DNA of 64,000 bases from Halobaculum sp. CBA1158 (GCF_021431925.1 NZ_CP090371.1:2108001-2172000), one strand, 5' to 3'. Positions 16,216 to 24,792 are shown, counted from the stretch's first letter. Made by a program: numbers and translations. The notes: generated from the letters alone by a model not told the origin.

Positions 16216-16731
16216 CTACGCCTCGTCGCCGACGGCGACCGCAACGTCCTCGCGGGGGACCGCGAGCTTGAACGTCGGCACCGTCCGGTAGACGACTTCG
16301 ACGACGTTCTTGCGCCGGAGGCTCTGGAGCGCGCGGCGCACGTCGCCGGCCTCCGGGTCGACGCCGAACTCCTCGCGGAGCTTGTTCAGCACCGACACGA
16401 CGGACTCCGAGCGCTCGTCGTGATCGGCGAGGACGCGGTACACCTGCGCGTGGAGTTCGGGCACCGTGATCCGCTCGGGAACCGCGTTCGGGTCGTTCTC
16501 GTCGTCGACGACGCCGGGCTCGGCTCCGGTGAGCTCGGCGGCCTCGCTCGTCGCCCGGATCAGGCTGTCGTCGTCGCGGTAGTAGTAGTCCTGCAGGTGG
16601 TTCTCCAGGTAGCCGTGCACGTCGCTGCCGCTGTCCATCCCCCACCGATCGCCGAGTTCGCTGTTCTTCGTCGGCTGGAGTCGAACCACGTCGGCGAGGC
16701 GCTCCAGTTCCTCGTCGGTGAGGTCGCTCAT
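16216..16731 (-). CDS. DUF5797 family winged-helix-like protein
   Basis: A 171-residue soluble protein from the ATG at 16731. The N-terminus 'LERLADVVRLQPTKNSELGDRW' followed by 'YLENHLQDYYYRDDDSLIRA' and the C-terminal 'ALQSLRRKNVVEVVYRTVPTFKLAV' look like two helix-turn-helix-type units, as in the haloarchaeal DUF5797 family (family assignment from memory). It is probably DNA-binding or regulatory, but there is no evidence for targets. It diverges from the enoyl-CoA hydratase gene with a 148-base gap and converges on the DUF5787 gene with a 9-base gap. Confidence 0.7.
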   Translation of the reverse strand: MSDLTDEELERLADVVRLQPTKNSELGDRWGMDSGSDVHGYLENHLQDYYYRDDDSLIRATSEAAELTGAEPGVVDDENDPNAVPERITVPELHAQVYRVLADHDERSESVVSVLNKLREEFGVDPEAGDVRRALQSLRRKNVVEVVYRTVPTFKLAVPREDVAVAVGDEA

Positions 16732-16879
16732 CGCCGGAGGCTTGCCCGGGGGAGTATTTGGGCCTCCCGGTTCGGGCGATGGGACGGCCACCGACCGACC
16801 GGTGGAAAATCGCCCCGGACTACCGGCGTCGTCTGTTGGATGGGGAAGGGTTACGGTGCGGGACGGAGACGCACCGCGC

Positions 16880-17656
16880 GTGCCCGATTCAGACACAGTC
16901 ACCCTCGACATCGCCGACGAGGTGGCCACGATCACCGTCGACCGACCCGAGAAGCTGAACTCGCTGAACGTCGAGACGCTGGAGGCGCTCCAGGCGGCCG
17001 TCGCGGAGGCCGAGGACGCCGACCCGCGCGCGCTCGTGCTCACCGGCGCGGGCGAGGAGGCGTTCATCGCCGGCGCGGACATCTCCTACATGAAGGACCT
17101 CGACACGCCGGAGGCGCAGGCGTACGCCGAACTGGGCCACGACATCGCCCGCTCGCTGGAGACGTTCCCCGCGCCCTCCATCGCGGCGGTCAACGGGTAC
17201 GCCTTCGGCGGCGGCTGCGAGCTCGCGCTGGCGTGTGACCTGCGCGTCGCCGCCGAGAACGCCGTCTTCGGACAGACGGAGATCGACCTCGGGATCGTGC
17301 CCGGCTGGGGCGGCACCCAGCGGCTCCCCCGGCTCGTCGACGACGAGGTCGCCCGTCGGCTGATCCTCTTCGGCGAGCGCATCGACGCGACCGACGCCCG
17401 CGAGTACGGGCTCGTCGGTGAGGTCGTCGCCCACGATCAGTTGGAGTCGCGGATCGACGAGCTGACCGCCGACCTGGCGGCCCAGCCGCAGTTCGCGCTC
17501 GCGGCCGCCAAGGAGGCCATCAACGCCTCCTACGGAATGAGCCTGGAGGACGGACTGACCTACGAGAAGCGCGTGTTCTCGGGGCTGTTCGGGACGCCCG
17601 ACCAGCGCGAGGGGATGGACGCGTTCGTCAACAAGCGCGACCCCGACTTCGAGTGA
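16880..17656 (+). CDS. Enoyl-CoA hydratase/isomerase family protein
   Basis: A 258-residue crotonase-fold enzyme hydrating trans-2-enoyl-CoA in beta-oxidation. It shows 'AFIAGADISYM' (oxyanion hole and CoA contacts), 'GYAFGGGCELALACDLRVAA' (first catalytic Glu in GGGCEL) and 'QTEIDLGIVPGWGGTQRLPR' (second catalytic Glu). The GTG at 16880 gives the N-terminus MPDSDTVTLDIADEVATITV; the ORF upstream of it lacks homologous features. Together with the two acyl-CoA dehydrogenases of the window it supports fatty-acid or branched-chain amino-acid degradation. Confidence 0.93.
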   Translation: MPDSDTVTLDIADEVATITVDRPEKLNSLNVETLEALQAAVAEAEDADPRALVLTGAGEEAFIAGADISYMKDLDTPEAQAYAELGHDIARSLETFPAPSIAAVNGYAFGGGCELALACDLRVAAENAVFGQTEIDLGIVPGWGGTQRLPRLVDDEVARRLILFGERIDATDAREYGLVGEVVAHDQLESRIDELTADLAAQPQFALAAAKEAINASYGMSLEDGLTYEKRVFSGLFGTPDQREGMDAFVNKRDPDFE

Positions 17657-17703
17657 TCGCAGTCTAGTCAAGATTCTTTACGCGTCCGTCAGGACTGATC
17701 CGC

Positions 17704-18420
17704 ATGGTACTGATGCAGGCGCTGTCGTACACGGCGCTCGCGGTCGTAGCCGCCTTGGTCGGCGGACTGATCGCCGTCTACTATCCTCCGGGGCCGCAGA
17801 TGGAGAGCAACATCCAACACTTCGCGGCCGGAGTCGTTATCGCCGCCGTGGCCGCCGAGCTCCTGCCGGAAGTTCACGGTCGGGCACCCGTGATCGTCGT
17901 GCTCGGGTTCGCCATCGGGGTCGTGACGATGCTGGGGATCCACCACCTGAGCAAGACCATCGAGAAGCGCGATATCGGCGGACAGTTCGCGGGCGCGACC
18001 GGGCTGCTCATCACCGTCGGTATCGACATGCTCATCGACGGAGTCCTGATCGGGGTCACCTTCCTCGACAATCCCGACACCGGCGTCATCATCGCCGTCG
18101 CGCTGGCCATCGAGGTGCTCTTTCTGGGGGTCGCCGGCGTCGTCGCGTTGCCGGCGGATATGGGCGTGGTCAAGAAGCTCGCGGTTCCGCTGACGTTCGG
18201 GCTGCTGCTCACGGCCGGAGTCACCGGAGGCGTGCTCGCACTTGACGGGGTGACCGGCGCTCCGATCGCGATCATCCTCGCGTTCGGCTCGGCCGCCCTG
18301 TTGTATCTCGTCACGGAGGAACTGCTCGTGAAGGCCGGGAAGGTCCCCGAGACGCCGGTGTCGACGACGCTCTTCTTCGTCGGCTTCCTCGTCATCTTCC
18401 TGCTCGATATGCTCCATTGA
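17704..18420 (+). CDS. ZIP family divalent metal transporter
   Basis: A 238-residue integral membrane protein with about eight hydrophobic segments. It starts at the ATG at 17704 (MVLMQALSYTALAVVAALVG). Conserved polar positions in the helices, 'FAAGVVIAAVAAELLPE' and 'GIDMLIDGVLIGVTF', match the metal-binding helices IV and V of ZIP transporters (the usual HN/E motif is replaced by D-x3-D). It probably moves zinc or another divalent cation into the cytoplasm. The last helix ends nearly at the C-terminus. Downstream 163 bases are non-coding. Confidence 0.85.
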   Translation: MVLMQALSYTALAVVAALVGGLIAVYYPPGPQMESNIQHFAAGVVIAAVAAELLPEVHGRAPVIVVLGFAIGVVTMLGIHHLSKTIEKRDIGGQFAGATGLLITVGIDMLIDGVLIGVTFLDNPDTGVIIAVALAIEVLFLGVAGVVALPADMGVVKKLAVPLTFGLLLTAGVTGGVLALDGVTGAPIAIILAFGSAALLYLVTEELLVKAGKVPETPVSTTLFFVGFLVIFLLDMLH

Positions 18421-18583
18421 GGGAGTGAGTGACCGATGCTGGCCTTCCCCCTCGAGTGACCGGCGTCGCCGTGTCCTCGGGAGCGCGTGTGTGCAGCCAC
18501 TATCAGCGAGCACCCAATCGATCGCAGAACGACCGGGATCCGACACTACGATGATATCCCCCGGGAGCGTAGGATCGACGCAC

Positions 18584-18838
18584 ATGACCACGGTCAGGCT
18601 GTCTCGGGTGGAGTCGTTGTTCGATGAGTTGACCTATCCCGTCGATCGCGAGCAGGCGGCGGAGCGGTTCGCCGACGTGACGCTCCGGTTCTCGGACGGC
18701 GACGGGAACCTCGGCGAGTACGTCGCCGAGTGTCCCAGCGAGACGTTCGACTCGGCCAACGATCTGTACGCCGACCTCAACAACGTCCTGCCGGTCGAGG
18801 CGGTCGGCGAACCCGGACAGTCCGAGGGGGACGGCTGA
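18584..18838 (+). CDS. DUF5789 family small protein
   Basis: An 84-residue acidic protein from the ATG at 18584: 'VESLFDELTYPVDREQAAERF', then 'LRFSDGDGNLGEYVAECPSE' and 'SANDLYADLNNVLPVEAVGEP'. This is the haloarchaeal DUF5789 pattern (from memory). No function is known. The frame continues open upstream to 18425 but without conserved features, so the internal ATG is used. Followed by a 132-base gap and the TFS gene. Confidence 0.75.
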   Translation: MTTVRLSRVESLFDELTYPVDREQAAERFADVTLRFSDGDGNLGEYVAECPSETFDSANDLYADLNNVLPVEAVGEPGQSEGDG

Positions 18839-18970
18839 GGGGTCGCCGGCGAGCGTCGTCCGGTCGGAGTCGTCGCTGTCGCCGGCTACCGTCCGGCCGC
18901 GGTCGTCGCGGTCGGCGCGGTTCCGGGGAGAACCCGGGGCTTAAGTACGAAGACGGCGGACCGAGGGGAC

Positions 18971-19297
18971 ATGCAATTCTGCGACGAGTGCGGATCGATG
19001 ATGAAAGCCGAGGACGACACGTGGGTCTGCGGGTCGTGCGGGCACGAGGAGCTTCGCGACGAGGCGACGGAGGCGGCGATGACGACGACGCAGGGACAGG
19101 AGGGCTCGACCGTGGTCGACGTCTCCGAGATGGACCAGTCCGAGGTCGGCCCGACGGTCGAACAGAAGTGCCCCGAGTGCGACGAGGTGCAGACCGTGCG
19201 CTACGAGATGAAGCAGATCCGCTCGGCCGACGAGTCCGAGACGCGCTTTTTCACCTGCACCGAGTGCGGGCAGAAGTGGCGCGAGGACGACCACTAG
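18971..19297 (+). CDS. Transcription factor S (TFS), RNA polymerase cleavage factor
   Basis: A 108-residue protein with an N-terminal zinc ribbon (C-x2-C 'FCDECGS' and 'VCGSCGH') and a C-terminal TFIIS-type ribbon (CPEC ... CTEC). Between them 'IRSADESETRFF' carries the invariant acidic Asp-Glu pair that stimulates transcript cleavage by backtracked RNA polymerase. This is the archaeal TFS (RPB9/TFIIS-like) layout. It starts at ATG 18971 and is convergent with the Trm56 gene, with a 10-base gap. Confidence 0.95.
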   Translation: MQFCDECGSMMKAEDDTWVCGSCGHEELRDEATEAAMTTTQGQEGSTVVDVSEMDQSEVGPTVEQKCPECDEVQTVRYEMKQIRSADESETRFFTCTECGQKWREDDH

Positions 19298-19307
19298 ACG
19301 AGGCGCA

Positions 19308-19871
19308 TCACGCGTCGTCGTTTTCGTCTCGTACGCTCTCAGGGTCGACCACTTTCTTCCCCGTCTCCTGCGGGATCACACGCCGGTCGGCGTCCTCCCA
19401 CGCGCGCTCCAGTTCCTCGCCCTCAAACAGCCTGTCGAGAAACACCGCGAGACCCGCCACCTCCGAGTGGGGCTGGTTCGTCACCCCGACGTTGTAGTCG
19501 GCCGCCTCGTAGAAGTCGAACGGCACCTTCTCGCCGCCGACGACGACCAACAGGGGCTCGCCGGCGGCGACGGAGTCGGCGCGGACCGCCGCTTCCACGT
19601 CCTGCACGCGCTCGCCGTACATCGTGAGGTGGACCACCGTCCCCGTCCAGTCGCGGGTGACCGCCCGCTGGTCGTCGCGCAGTTCGACGGCGAACGGCCC
19701 GCCGAAGCGGTCGGTGATGTCGCGGATCGTCTCGGCGGACTGGCCGGCGTTGTCCGGGAGGATCACCCGGTCGGCACCGAGGGCCCGCGCCGTCAGCCCC
19801 ACGTGAGTCGTCATCCGGTCGTCACGCCCGGGGCGGTGGCCGTACCGGAGGACGACGACGTCGTCGCTCAT
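19308..19871 (-). CDS. tRNA (cytidine(56)-2'-O)-methyltransferase Trm56
   Basis: A 187-residue SPOUT-fold methyltransferase that 2'-O-methylates C56 in the T-loop of archaeal tRNAs. The N-terminus 'VVLRYGHRPGRDDRMTTHVG', the middle 'GTVVHLTMYGERV' and the knot region 'LLVVVGGEKVPFDFYEAADY' and 'NVGVTNQPHSEVAGLAVFLD' are all characteristic of Trm56. The ATG at 19871 starts right before the conserved motif. It lies tail-to-tail with the TFS gene. Confidence 0.93.
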   Translation of the reverse strand: MSDDVVVLRYGHRPGRDDRMTTHVGLTARALGADRVILPDNAGQSAETIRDITDRFGGPFAVELRDDQRAVTRDWTGTVVHLTMYGERVQDVEAAVRADSVAAGEPLLVVVGGEKVPFDFYEAADYNVGVTNQPHSEVAGLAVFLDRLFEGEELERAWEDADRRVIPQETGKKVVDPESVRDENDDA

Positions 19872-20006
19872 ACCGGAGCGTCGACGCGGCGGCGTAAGGG
19901 CGGTTCGCTTCCGGCCGACCCGCTCGGGAGTCCGCGCGGGCCGGGGTCGCGTGAGCGGGGAGTCGCCGCCGCAGGCGATAAACGCCGTCGACCCCACTCG
20001 TTGTTC

Positions 20007-20969
20007 ATGCGAAACTATCCCGAGGACGTCGCCGGCGTCGACGACGAACGGCTGGTCGGGCAGACGGCGCTCGTGACCGGATCGACCAGCGGCATCGGCC
20101 GCGAGACCGCGCTCGCGCTCGGCCGACTCGGCGCACACGTGATCGTCCACGGACGCGACGCCGAGGCCGGCGGCGAGGTCGTCGATACGGTCGAGGACGC
20201 CGTCAACGAGGGGACCGCCGAGTTCGTCCGCGCGGACTTCGCCGACCCCGACGACGTGGCAGCGCTGGCGGACGCGACCCGGACGATCGCGGCCGCCCGC
20301 GACGACCCCGACGACGCCGACGGCGACGCCGGCGGCCTCGACATCCTCGTCAACAACGCCGGCGGCTACTTTCGGGACGCCCACCTGACCGACCTCGGGG
20401 TCGAGTACACCTTCCACGTGAACCACCTGTCGCCGTTCCAGCTCACGACCGACCTGCTCGACGACCTCGCCGAGGACGCCCGCGTCGTGACGACCGCCTC
20501 GGAAGCGCATCGAGGAGATCAGATCGACCTGGAGTCGGTCGAATCGATCGACGGCTACTCGGCGTGGCGGGCCTACCAGCGCTCGAAGCTGGCGAACCTC
20601 CAGTTCACGGCCGAACTCGCCCGGCGGCTGGAGGAGCGCGACGACCGCTCCGTCACCGCCAACTGCTTCCACCCCGGATTCGTCCCCGGATCGGGGTTCC
20701 TTCGCGACCTCCCGGGACCGCTGTCGGCGCTGGGCGGCGTCGTCGACCGGCTCCCGTTCGTCACCACGCCGGCCGACGGGGCCGCGACGGCCGTGTACCT
20801 CGCGGTCGCCGACGAGGTGGCGACCGACTCGGGGCGGTACTACGCGGACATGCGTCCGAAACAGCCGTCGACGCCCGCACGGGACCGTCACGCCCAGCGT
20901 CGGCTGTGGGAGACCAGCGCCGACCTCCTCGAGATCGACGAGCCGCTCCCGTCGAGATCGGAGGCGTAG
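20007..20969 (+). CDS. Short-chain dehydrogenase/reductase (retinol-dehydrogenase-like)
   Basis: A 320-residue NAD(P)-dependent oxidoreductase. The Rossmann motif 'ALVTGSTSGIGRETALAL' is near residues 21-38, 'LDILVNNAGGYF' near 114, and the catalytic tyrosine motif 'YQRSKLANLQFTAEL' (Y-x3-K) near 191-195. 'FHPGFVPGSGFL' replaces the common PG-x-V. Similar to vertebrate retinol dehydrogenase RDH12-like SDRs, whose substrates are mostly unknown in archaea. Start at ATG 20007. Downstream is a 236-base gap containing a minisatellite. Confidence 0.88.
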   Translation: MRNYPEDVAGVDDERLVGQTALVTGSTSGIGRETALALGRLGAHVIVHGRDAEAGGEVVDTVEDAVNEGTAEFVRADFADPDDVAALADATRTIAAARDDPDDADGDAGGLDILVNNAGGYFRDAHLTDLGVEYTFHVNHLSPFQLTTDLLDDLAEDARVVTTASEAHRGDQIDLESVESIDGYSAWRAYQRSKLANLQFTAELARRLEERDDRSVTANCFHPGFVPGSGFLRDLPGPLSALGGVVDRLPFVTTPADGAATAVYLAVADEVATDSGRYYADMRPKQPSTPARDRHAQRRLWETSADLLEIDEPLPSRSEA

Positions 20970-20980
20970 ATCCGACGACG

Positions 20981-21126
20981 GCGACCGCGACGACATCGGC
21001 GACTGCGACCGCAACCGCGACGACATCGACGACTGCGACCGCAACCGCGACGACATCGACGACAGCGACCGCAACCGCAACGACATCGGCGACCGCGACG
21101 ACATCGGCGACTGCGACCGCAACCGC
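20981..21126. repeat. Intergenic minisatellite with 24-30-base units
   Basis: Five to six tandem copies of a unit built as GCGACCGCAACCGCGACGAC plus ATCGACGACT, alternating 24- and 30-base versions, run from 20981 to 21126. The tract is G/C-rich with strict purine/pyrimidine phase and no stop-free coding signal. It ends 78 bases before the epimerase ATG at 21205, where it could still influence the promoter of that gene. No spacer structure as in CRISPR is present: units are directly contiguous. Confidence 0.85.
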
Positions 21127-21204
21127 CCCCCACGGACCGCCCCCGGCCACCCCTCGTCGCGTCGGACCGCAAGACACTTTCGGCGACCTCGCGGCCGCAC
21201 ACAC

Positions 21205-22140
21205 ATGGACCTGACCGGATCGACCGCGCTCGTCACGGGCGGCGGCGGCCTCATCGGCTCGCACCTCGCGGACCACCTTCAGTCCGAACTCGACGCCGAC
21301 GTGCGCGTCGCCGACGACTTCTCGAAGGGCGAGCGCGACCGCATCCCCGACGGCGTCGACGTGGTCGAGGCCGACCTCACCGACGAGGCCGAGGCGCGCG
21401 AGGCGGTGACGGCCGACCTCGACGTGGTCTTCCACCTCGCCGCCTACACGGACACGAACTTCGACGACGACCGCCGGCTGTTCGAGGAGAACACCGAGAT
21501 GACGTACAACGTCCTCCAGGCGATGGCGGACGCCGGCGTCTCGAACCTCGCGTTCACCTCCTCCTCGACCGTCTACGGCGAGGCCCCCCGACCCACCCCG
21601 GAGGACTACGCGCCCCTCGAACCGATCAGCATCTACGGCTCCTCGAAGCTCGCCGACGAAGCGCTCGTCTCCACGTACGCCAAGAGCTACGGTTTCACCG
21701 CGTGGGTGTACCGCTTCGCCAACATCGTCGGCCCGTACCAGCGCGGCAACGTCGTCCCCGACTTCATCCAGAAGCTCCAGGCCGACCCCGACGAACTGGA
21801 GATCCTCGGCGACGGCCGCCAGGAGAAGTCCTACCTCCACGTCACCGACTGCGTCGACGCGATGTGCCACGTCGTCGAACACGCCGAGCGCGACCTCAAC
21901 ACGTACAACCTCGGCTCGAGAACCACGACCTCGGTGAACCGCATCGCCGACATCGTCGCCGAAGAGATGGACCTCGACCCCGCCTACAGCTACACCGGCG
22001 GCGACCGCGGCTGGACGGGCGACGTGCCGAAGATGCGCCTCTCGATCGAGAAGCTCTCGGCGCTGGGCTGGGAGCCGCCCGCCTCCAGCGACGACGCCGT
22101 CCGCGCCGCCACCCGCGACCTGCTGGCGGAACTGCGGTGA
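21205..22140 (+). CDS. NAD-dependent epimerase/dehydratase (UDP-glucose 4-epimerase-like)
   Basis: A 311-residue extended SDR. 'ALVTGGGGLIGSHLADHL' is the NAD-binding motif; 'LAFTSSSTVYGEA' supplies the catalytic Ser/Thr; 'YGSSKLADEALVSTYAKSYG' holds the Y-x3-K pair; and 'YRFANIVGPYQRGNVVPDFI' is the substrate-loop signature of GalE-like enzymes. It probably interconverts UDP-hexoses for S-layer or archaellin glycosylation or for polysaccharide synthesis; the donor sugar cannot be predicted. Start at ATG 21205, consistent with length of homologues. Confidence 0.92.
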   Translation: MDLTGSTALVTGGGGLIGSHLADHLQSELDADVRVADDFSKGERDRIPDGVDVVEADLTDEAEAREAVTADLDVVFHLAAYTDTNFDDDRRLFEENTEMTYNVLQAMADAGVSNLAFTSSSTVYGEAPRPTPEDYAPLEPISIYGSSKLADEALVSTYAKSYGFTAWVYRFANIVGPYQRGNVVPDFIQKLQADPDELEILGDGRQEKSYLHVTDCVDAMCHVVEHAERDLNTYNLGSRTTTSVNRIADIVAEEMDLDPAYSYTGGDRGWTGDVPKMRLSIEKLSALGWEPPASSDDAVRAATRDLLAELR

Positions 22141-22159
22141 GCGGGGCGAGCGCCGACGT

Positions 22160-22600
22160 TTACTCCGCCGGAACGACGACGGTCATCGACGCCGTCGCGT
22201 CGGCGTTCGTCGCCGAGAGCGACCCGGTCACCTCGTACTCGCCCGCCGGCGGCGACGGCCACTCGGCGTCGTAGGCGACGCGTTCACCCGGCTCGAGCGA
22301 GTCGCTCCCGAGCGCCATCGCGAACGCCCGCCCCTCGCTCCAGCGCCACGCCTCGCTTGCGGCGTTCCCCGAGTCGTCGCCGGCCCGGTCGTCGTTGCTC
22401 GCGCGGTCCTCGTTGCTCACGCGGTCGTCGTTGCCCGCGCGGTCCTCGTCGCCGACCCCGCGGGCGACGAACTCCGCGCGCTGGCCGTCCGCGAACGACA
22501 GCTCCACCGGCTCCGTCCCCGTGTTCTCGACCGTCAGCGTGAGGTCGACCCCCCGCTCGGTCGGCGCGACCGTCAGGCTCGCGTCGATCGTGTCGGTCAT
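22160..22600 (-). CDS. BsuPI-like intracellular proteinase inhibitor family protein
   Basis: A 146-residue beta-sandwich protein. 'VDLTLTVENTGTEPVELSFADG', 'QRAEFV' and 'LEPGERVAYDAEWPSPPAGEY' match the BsuPI-related proteinase-inhibitor family known from Bacillus. There is no signal peptide. The middle holds a low-complexity stretch of D-R-A/V-x-N repeats (residues 50-76: DEDRAGNDDRVSNEDRASND), which interrupts the fold and resembles the repeat expansions elsewhere in the window. It starts at ATG 22600 and lies 53 bases downstream of the secreted subtilisin gene on the same strand, suggesting an inhibitor-protease unit. Confidence 0.75.
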   Translation of the reverse strand: MTDTIDASLTVAPTERGVDLTLTVENTGTEPVELSFADGQRAEFVARGVGDEDRAGNDDRVSNEDRASNDDRAGDDSGNAASEAWRWSEGRAFAMALGSDSLEPGERVAYDAEWPSPPAGEYEVTGSLSATNADATASMTVVVPAE

Positions 22601-22653
22601 ACGTCCGAGTCTCGGCGACGCGAAAAGAAACTGCGGGTCCCCGTCCGTCCCGG

Positions 22654-23802
22654 TCAGTCGTCCCCGGAATCGTAGCCGAGCGCGGCGGCGGTGTCGAGCA
22701 GGCCGGCACCCTGTTCGTTCGACGCGAGGCCGATGTCCTCGGCCGTGTCCGTCAGCCGAGCGCGCGCCTCCGAGTTGGTGTAGCCGTTCGCCATCAGCTG
22801 TCCGGCCGCGCCGGCGACGTGCGGACAGGCCATCGACGTGCCCGAGAAGGTGTCGTAGCCGCCCGGGATCGTGGAGTAGACGTCGGTTCCCGGGGCGATC
22901 ATCTCGACCTCGGGACCCGTCGAGGAGAACCCCGACAGCGAGTCGTCGCTCGCCGACGAGGCGACCGCCACGACCTCGCTGTAGGCCGCCGGATAGCCCA
23001 CGCAGTCGGAGCACGGGCCGGAGTTGCCCGCGGCGGCGACGAGGAAGACCCCCTTCCCCTCAGCGTAGGTGCAGGCGTCCTTCACGGCCTGCGAGCCGGA
23101 GGACGCCCCCAGGCTCATCGAGCCCACGTCCCACCCCTGGTCGGCCGTGTACTCGATCCCGGCGGCGATGTCGGAGAAGCTGCCGGAGCCGCGCTTGTCG
23201 AGCACCTTCACCGCGTGTAGCGTCGCCTCGGTGGAGACGCCGACGACGCCCTGGGCGTTGTCGTCGGCCCCGGCGGTGCCCGCACAGTGGGTGCCGTGGT
23301 CGTTGTCGTCGTCCCAGTCTTCGGCGTACGGTCCGCGCGCGGAGACGAACGCCCGACCGGAGCCGAGGTTCGCCTCCAGGTCCGGGTGGTCCGAGTCTAT
23401 CCCCGTGTCGATGATCGCCACATCCGCGCCCGCACCGGTGTCCCCGTTCGCGTGGGCGACCTCCGAGTCGGTCCGGTCGATCCCCCAGGGGACCTGCTGA
23501 GCCAGCGCGTGCATCGTCCCGTTCTCCTCGACGTAGCGCACGTCGGGACGCGTGCGGAGCCCCGAGATCGCGTTCTCGTTCACGCGGAGCGTCATCGCGT
23601 CGAAGGCGAACTCCCGGACGACCTCGCTGGCCTCCGCCCTCGCCGCGCGCTTCCCGCGCTCGTCGGCGTACCCGACGTTCACCTCGACCGTTCCCGACGA
23701 CCCGGACGACCCGGCGGCCATCCCCGCCAGCCCGGTCGTGGCGACCGCCGCGCCGGTCGCTCGCAGTACCTCACGTCGTGTCCTCCCGTCACGGTGTACC
23801 AT
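22654..23802 (-). CDS. Secreted subtilisin-like serine protease (halolysin type) with Tat signal
   Basis: A 382-residue S8 peptidase starting at ATG 23802. The N-terminus has a twin-arginine signal (GRTRREVLRATGAAVATTGL), followed by a propeptide of about 75 residues ('VNVGYADERG...', inhibitor I9-like). The catalytic triad is complete: Asp in 'VAIIDTGIDSDHPDL' (~132), His in 'DHGTHCAGTAG' (~169) and Ser in 'GTSMACPHVAGAA' (~325). It lacks the C-terminal PPC extension seen in longer halolysins. It would be secreted folded and act outside the cell. The downstream gene encodes a BsuPI-like inhibitor. Confidence 0.93.
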   Translation of the reverse strand: MVHRDGRTRREVLRATGAAVATTGLAGMAAGSSGSSGTVEVNVGYADERGKRAARAEASEVVREFAFDAMTLRVNENAISGLRTRPDVRYVEENGTMHALAQQVPWGIDRTDSEVAHANGDTGAGADVAIIDTGIDSDHPDLEANLGSGRAFVSARGPYAEDWDDDNDHGTHCAGTAGADDNAQGVVGVSTEATLHAVKVLDKRGSGSFSDIAAGIEYTADQGWDVGSMSLGASSGSQAVKDACTYAEGKGVFLVAAAGNSGPCSDCVGYPAAYSEVVAVASSASDDSLSGFSSTGPEVEMIAPGTDVYSTIPGGYDTFSGTSMACPHVAGAAGQLMANGYTNSEARARLTDTAEDIGLASNEQGAGLLDTAAALGYDSGDD

Positions 23803-23900
23803 GACAATATTCGCACCGCATCTCACAATTAAAATACTATCGATCTATATTCAAATTATAGTTCGGACAACGTTTTATCAATTGTAGAAGACGGAACATT
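23803..23900. promoter_or_regulatory. A/T-rich intergenic promoter island
   Basis: About 90 bases between the protease gene (minus) and the DUF2797 gene (plus) are strikingly A/T-rich, including AATTAAAATACTATCGATC and ATATTCAAATTATAG, against flanks above 65 percent GC. On the minus strand there are several candidate TATA boxes 25-60 bases upstream of the protease ATG. The region probably carries the protease promoter and its control sites. Confidence 0.5.
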
Positions 23901-23970
23901 CGGTTCGAGCCGTCGAAACGGGTCGCCCGAAGAGGACACCGCTTTACTCGCCGAGCGACTACGCCGCAGC

Positions 23971-24792
23971 GTGCAGGTCGTGGGGTACGAGACGCCGGCG
24001 GGCGCGCTGTTCGTCAGCGACGCGTCCCCGAGGGAGTCGGTCGACGACGCGGCCGTCGAACGCGTCGCGCTCGACCCCGGGACCGAGCTCTCGTGGCGAC
24101 TCGGCGACCGGCGGTGTGCGGGCGCGCTCCACGAGGGCGGACACGTCGCCTGCGACGCCGCGGCCGCGCCCTACTGCGATGCGCACCGGTCGACGTGGGT
24201 GTGCGCTCGGTGTACCGGGACGTGCCTGAAAGACGAGATGGACTGCTTCGACGACCACGCGGTCTACGTCGCCGCGTTCGCCCCGGATATATTCAAGGTG
24301 GGCGTGACGAAGGAGTGGCGTCTCGACACCCGCCTGCGCGAGCAGGGCGCGGACCGAGCGATCCACCTTCGAACCGTCGCGAACGGCCGGATCGCCCGCG
24401 AGATCGAAGCCGGGATCGCGGCCCACGGCCTGGAGCGCGGAGCGGGGGAGCCGACCGAGGAGCGCGAGGACGACGGCCTCCCGGACCGCGTCCGCGTCCC
24501 GACGAAGGTCGCCGGCCTAGCCGCCTCCGTCGACGGCGACGCGTGGGCGCGACTGCTCGACGGCGTCGACTACGAGGCGTCGTTCTCCTTCGAGTACGGC
24601 CTCGATCTGGCGGAGCGTCCGGTGAGCGAGACGCTGGCGTCGGGCACGGTCATCGGGACGAAGGGGCGGATCCTGGCCGTGGAGAACGGGGGCACGACGT
24701 ACGCCGTCGACATGCGCGACCTCGTCGGCCACGAACTCCACGAGGGGGGAAGCGACCGCGAGATCCAGTCGAGCCTCGGGGCGTTCGGGTAG
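23971..24792 (+). CDS. DUF2797 family protein with GIY-YIG-like core and zinc-binding Cys cluster
   Basis: A 273-residue protein from the GTG at 23971. Residues about 48-92 have a Cys/His cluster ('RRCAGALHEGGHVACDAAA', 'YCDAHRSTWVCARCTGTC', 'DC') that could bind two metal ions. Then 'VYVAAFAPDIFKVGVTKEW' and 'RLREQGADRAIHL' resemble the GIY-YIG nuclease core (two strands, Arg-bearing helix). I recognise the architecture as DUF2797 from memory. A C-terminal beta-rich domain ends with 'SGTVIGTKGRILAVENGGT'. Enzymatic activity is not shown by sequence alone. Confidence 0.7.
   Translation: MQVVGYETPAGALFVSDASPRESVDDAAVERVALDPGTELSWRLGDRRCAGALHEGGHVACDAAAAPYCDAHRSTWVCARCTGTCLKDEMDCFDDHAVYVAAFAPDIFKVGVTKEWRLDTRLREQGADRAIHLRTVANGRIAREIEAGIAAHGLERGAGEPTEEREDDGLPDRVRVPTKVAGLAASVDGDAWARLLDGVDYEASFSFEYGLDLAERPVSETLASGTVIGTKGRILAVENGGTTYAVDMRDLVGHELHEGGSDREIQSSLGAFG

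Noticed and set aside
20981-21126. Possible CRISPR array
   Set aside because: Repeats are contiguous with no unique spacers and no cas genes are nearby; it is a minisatellite.
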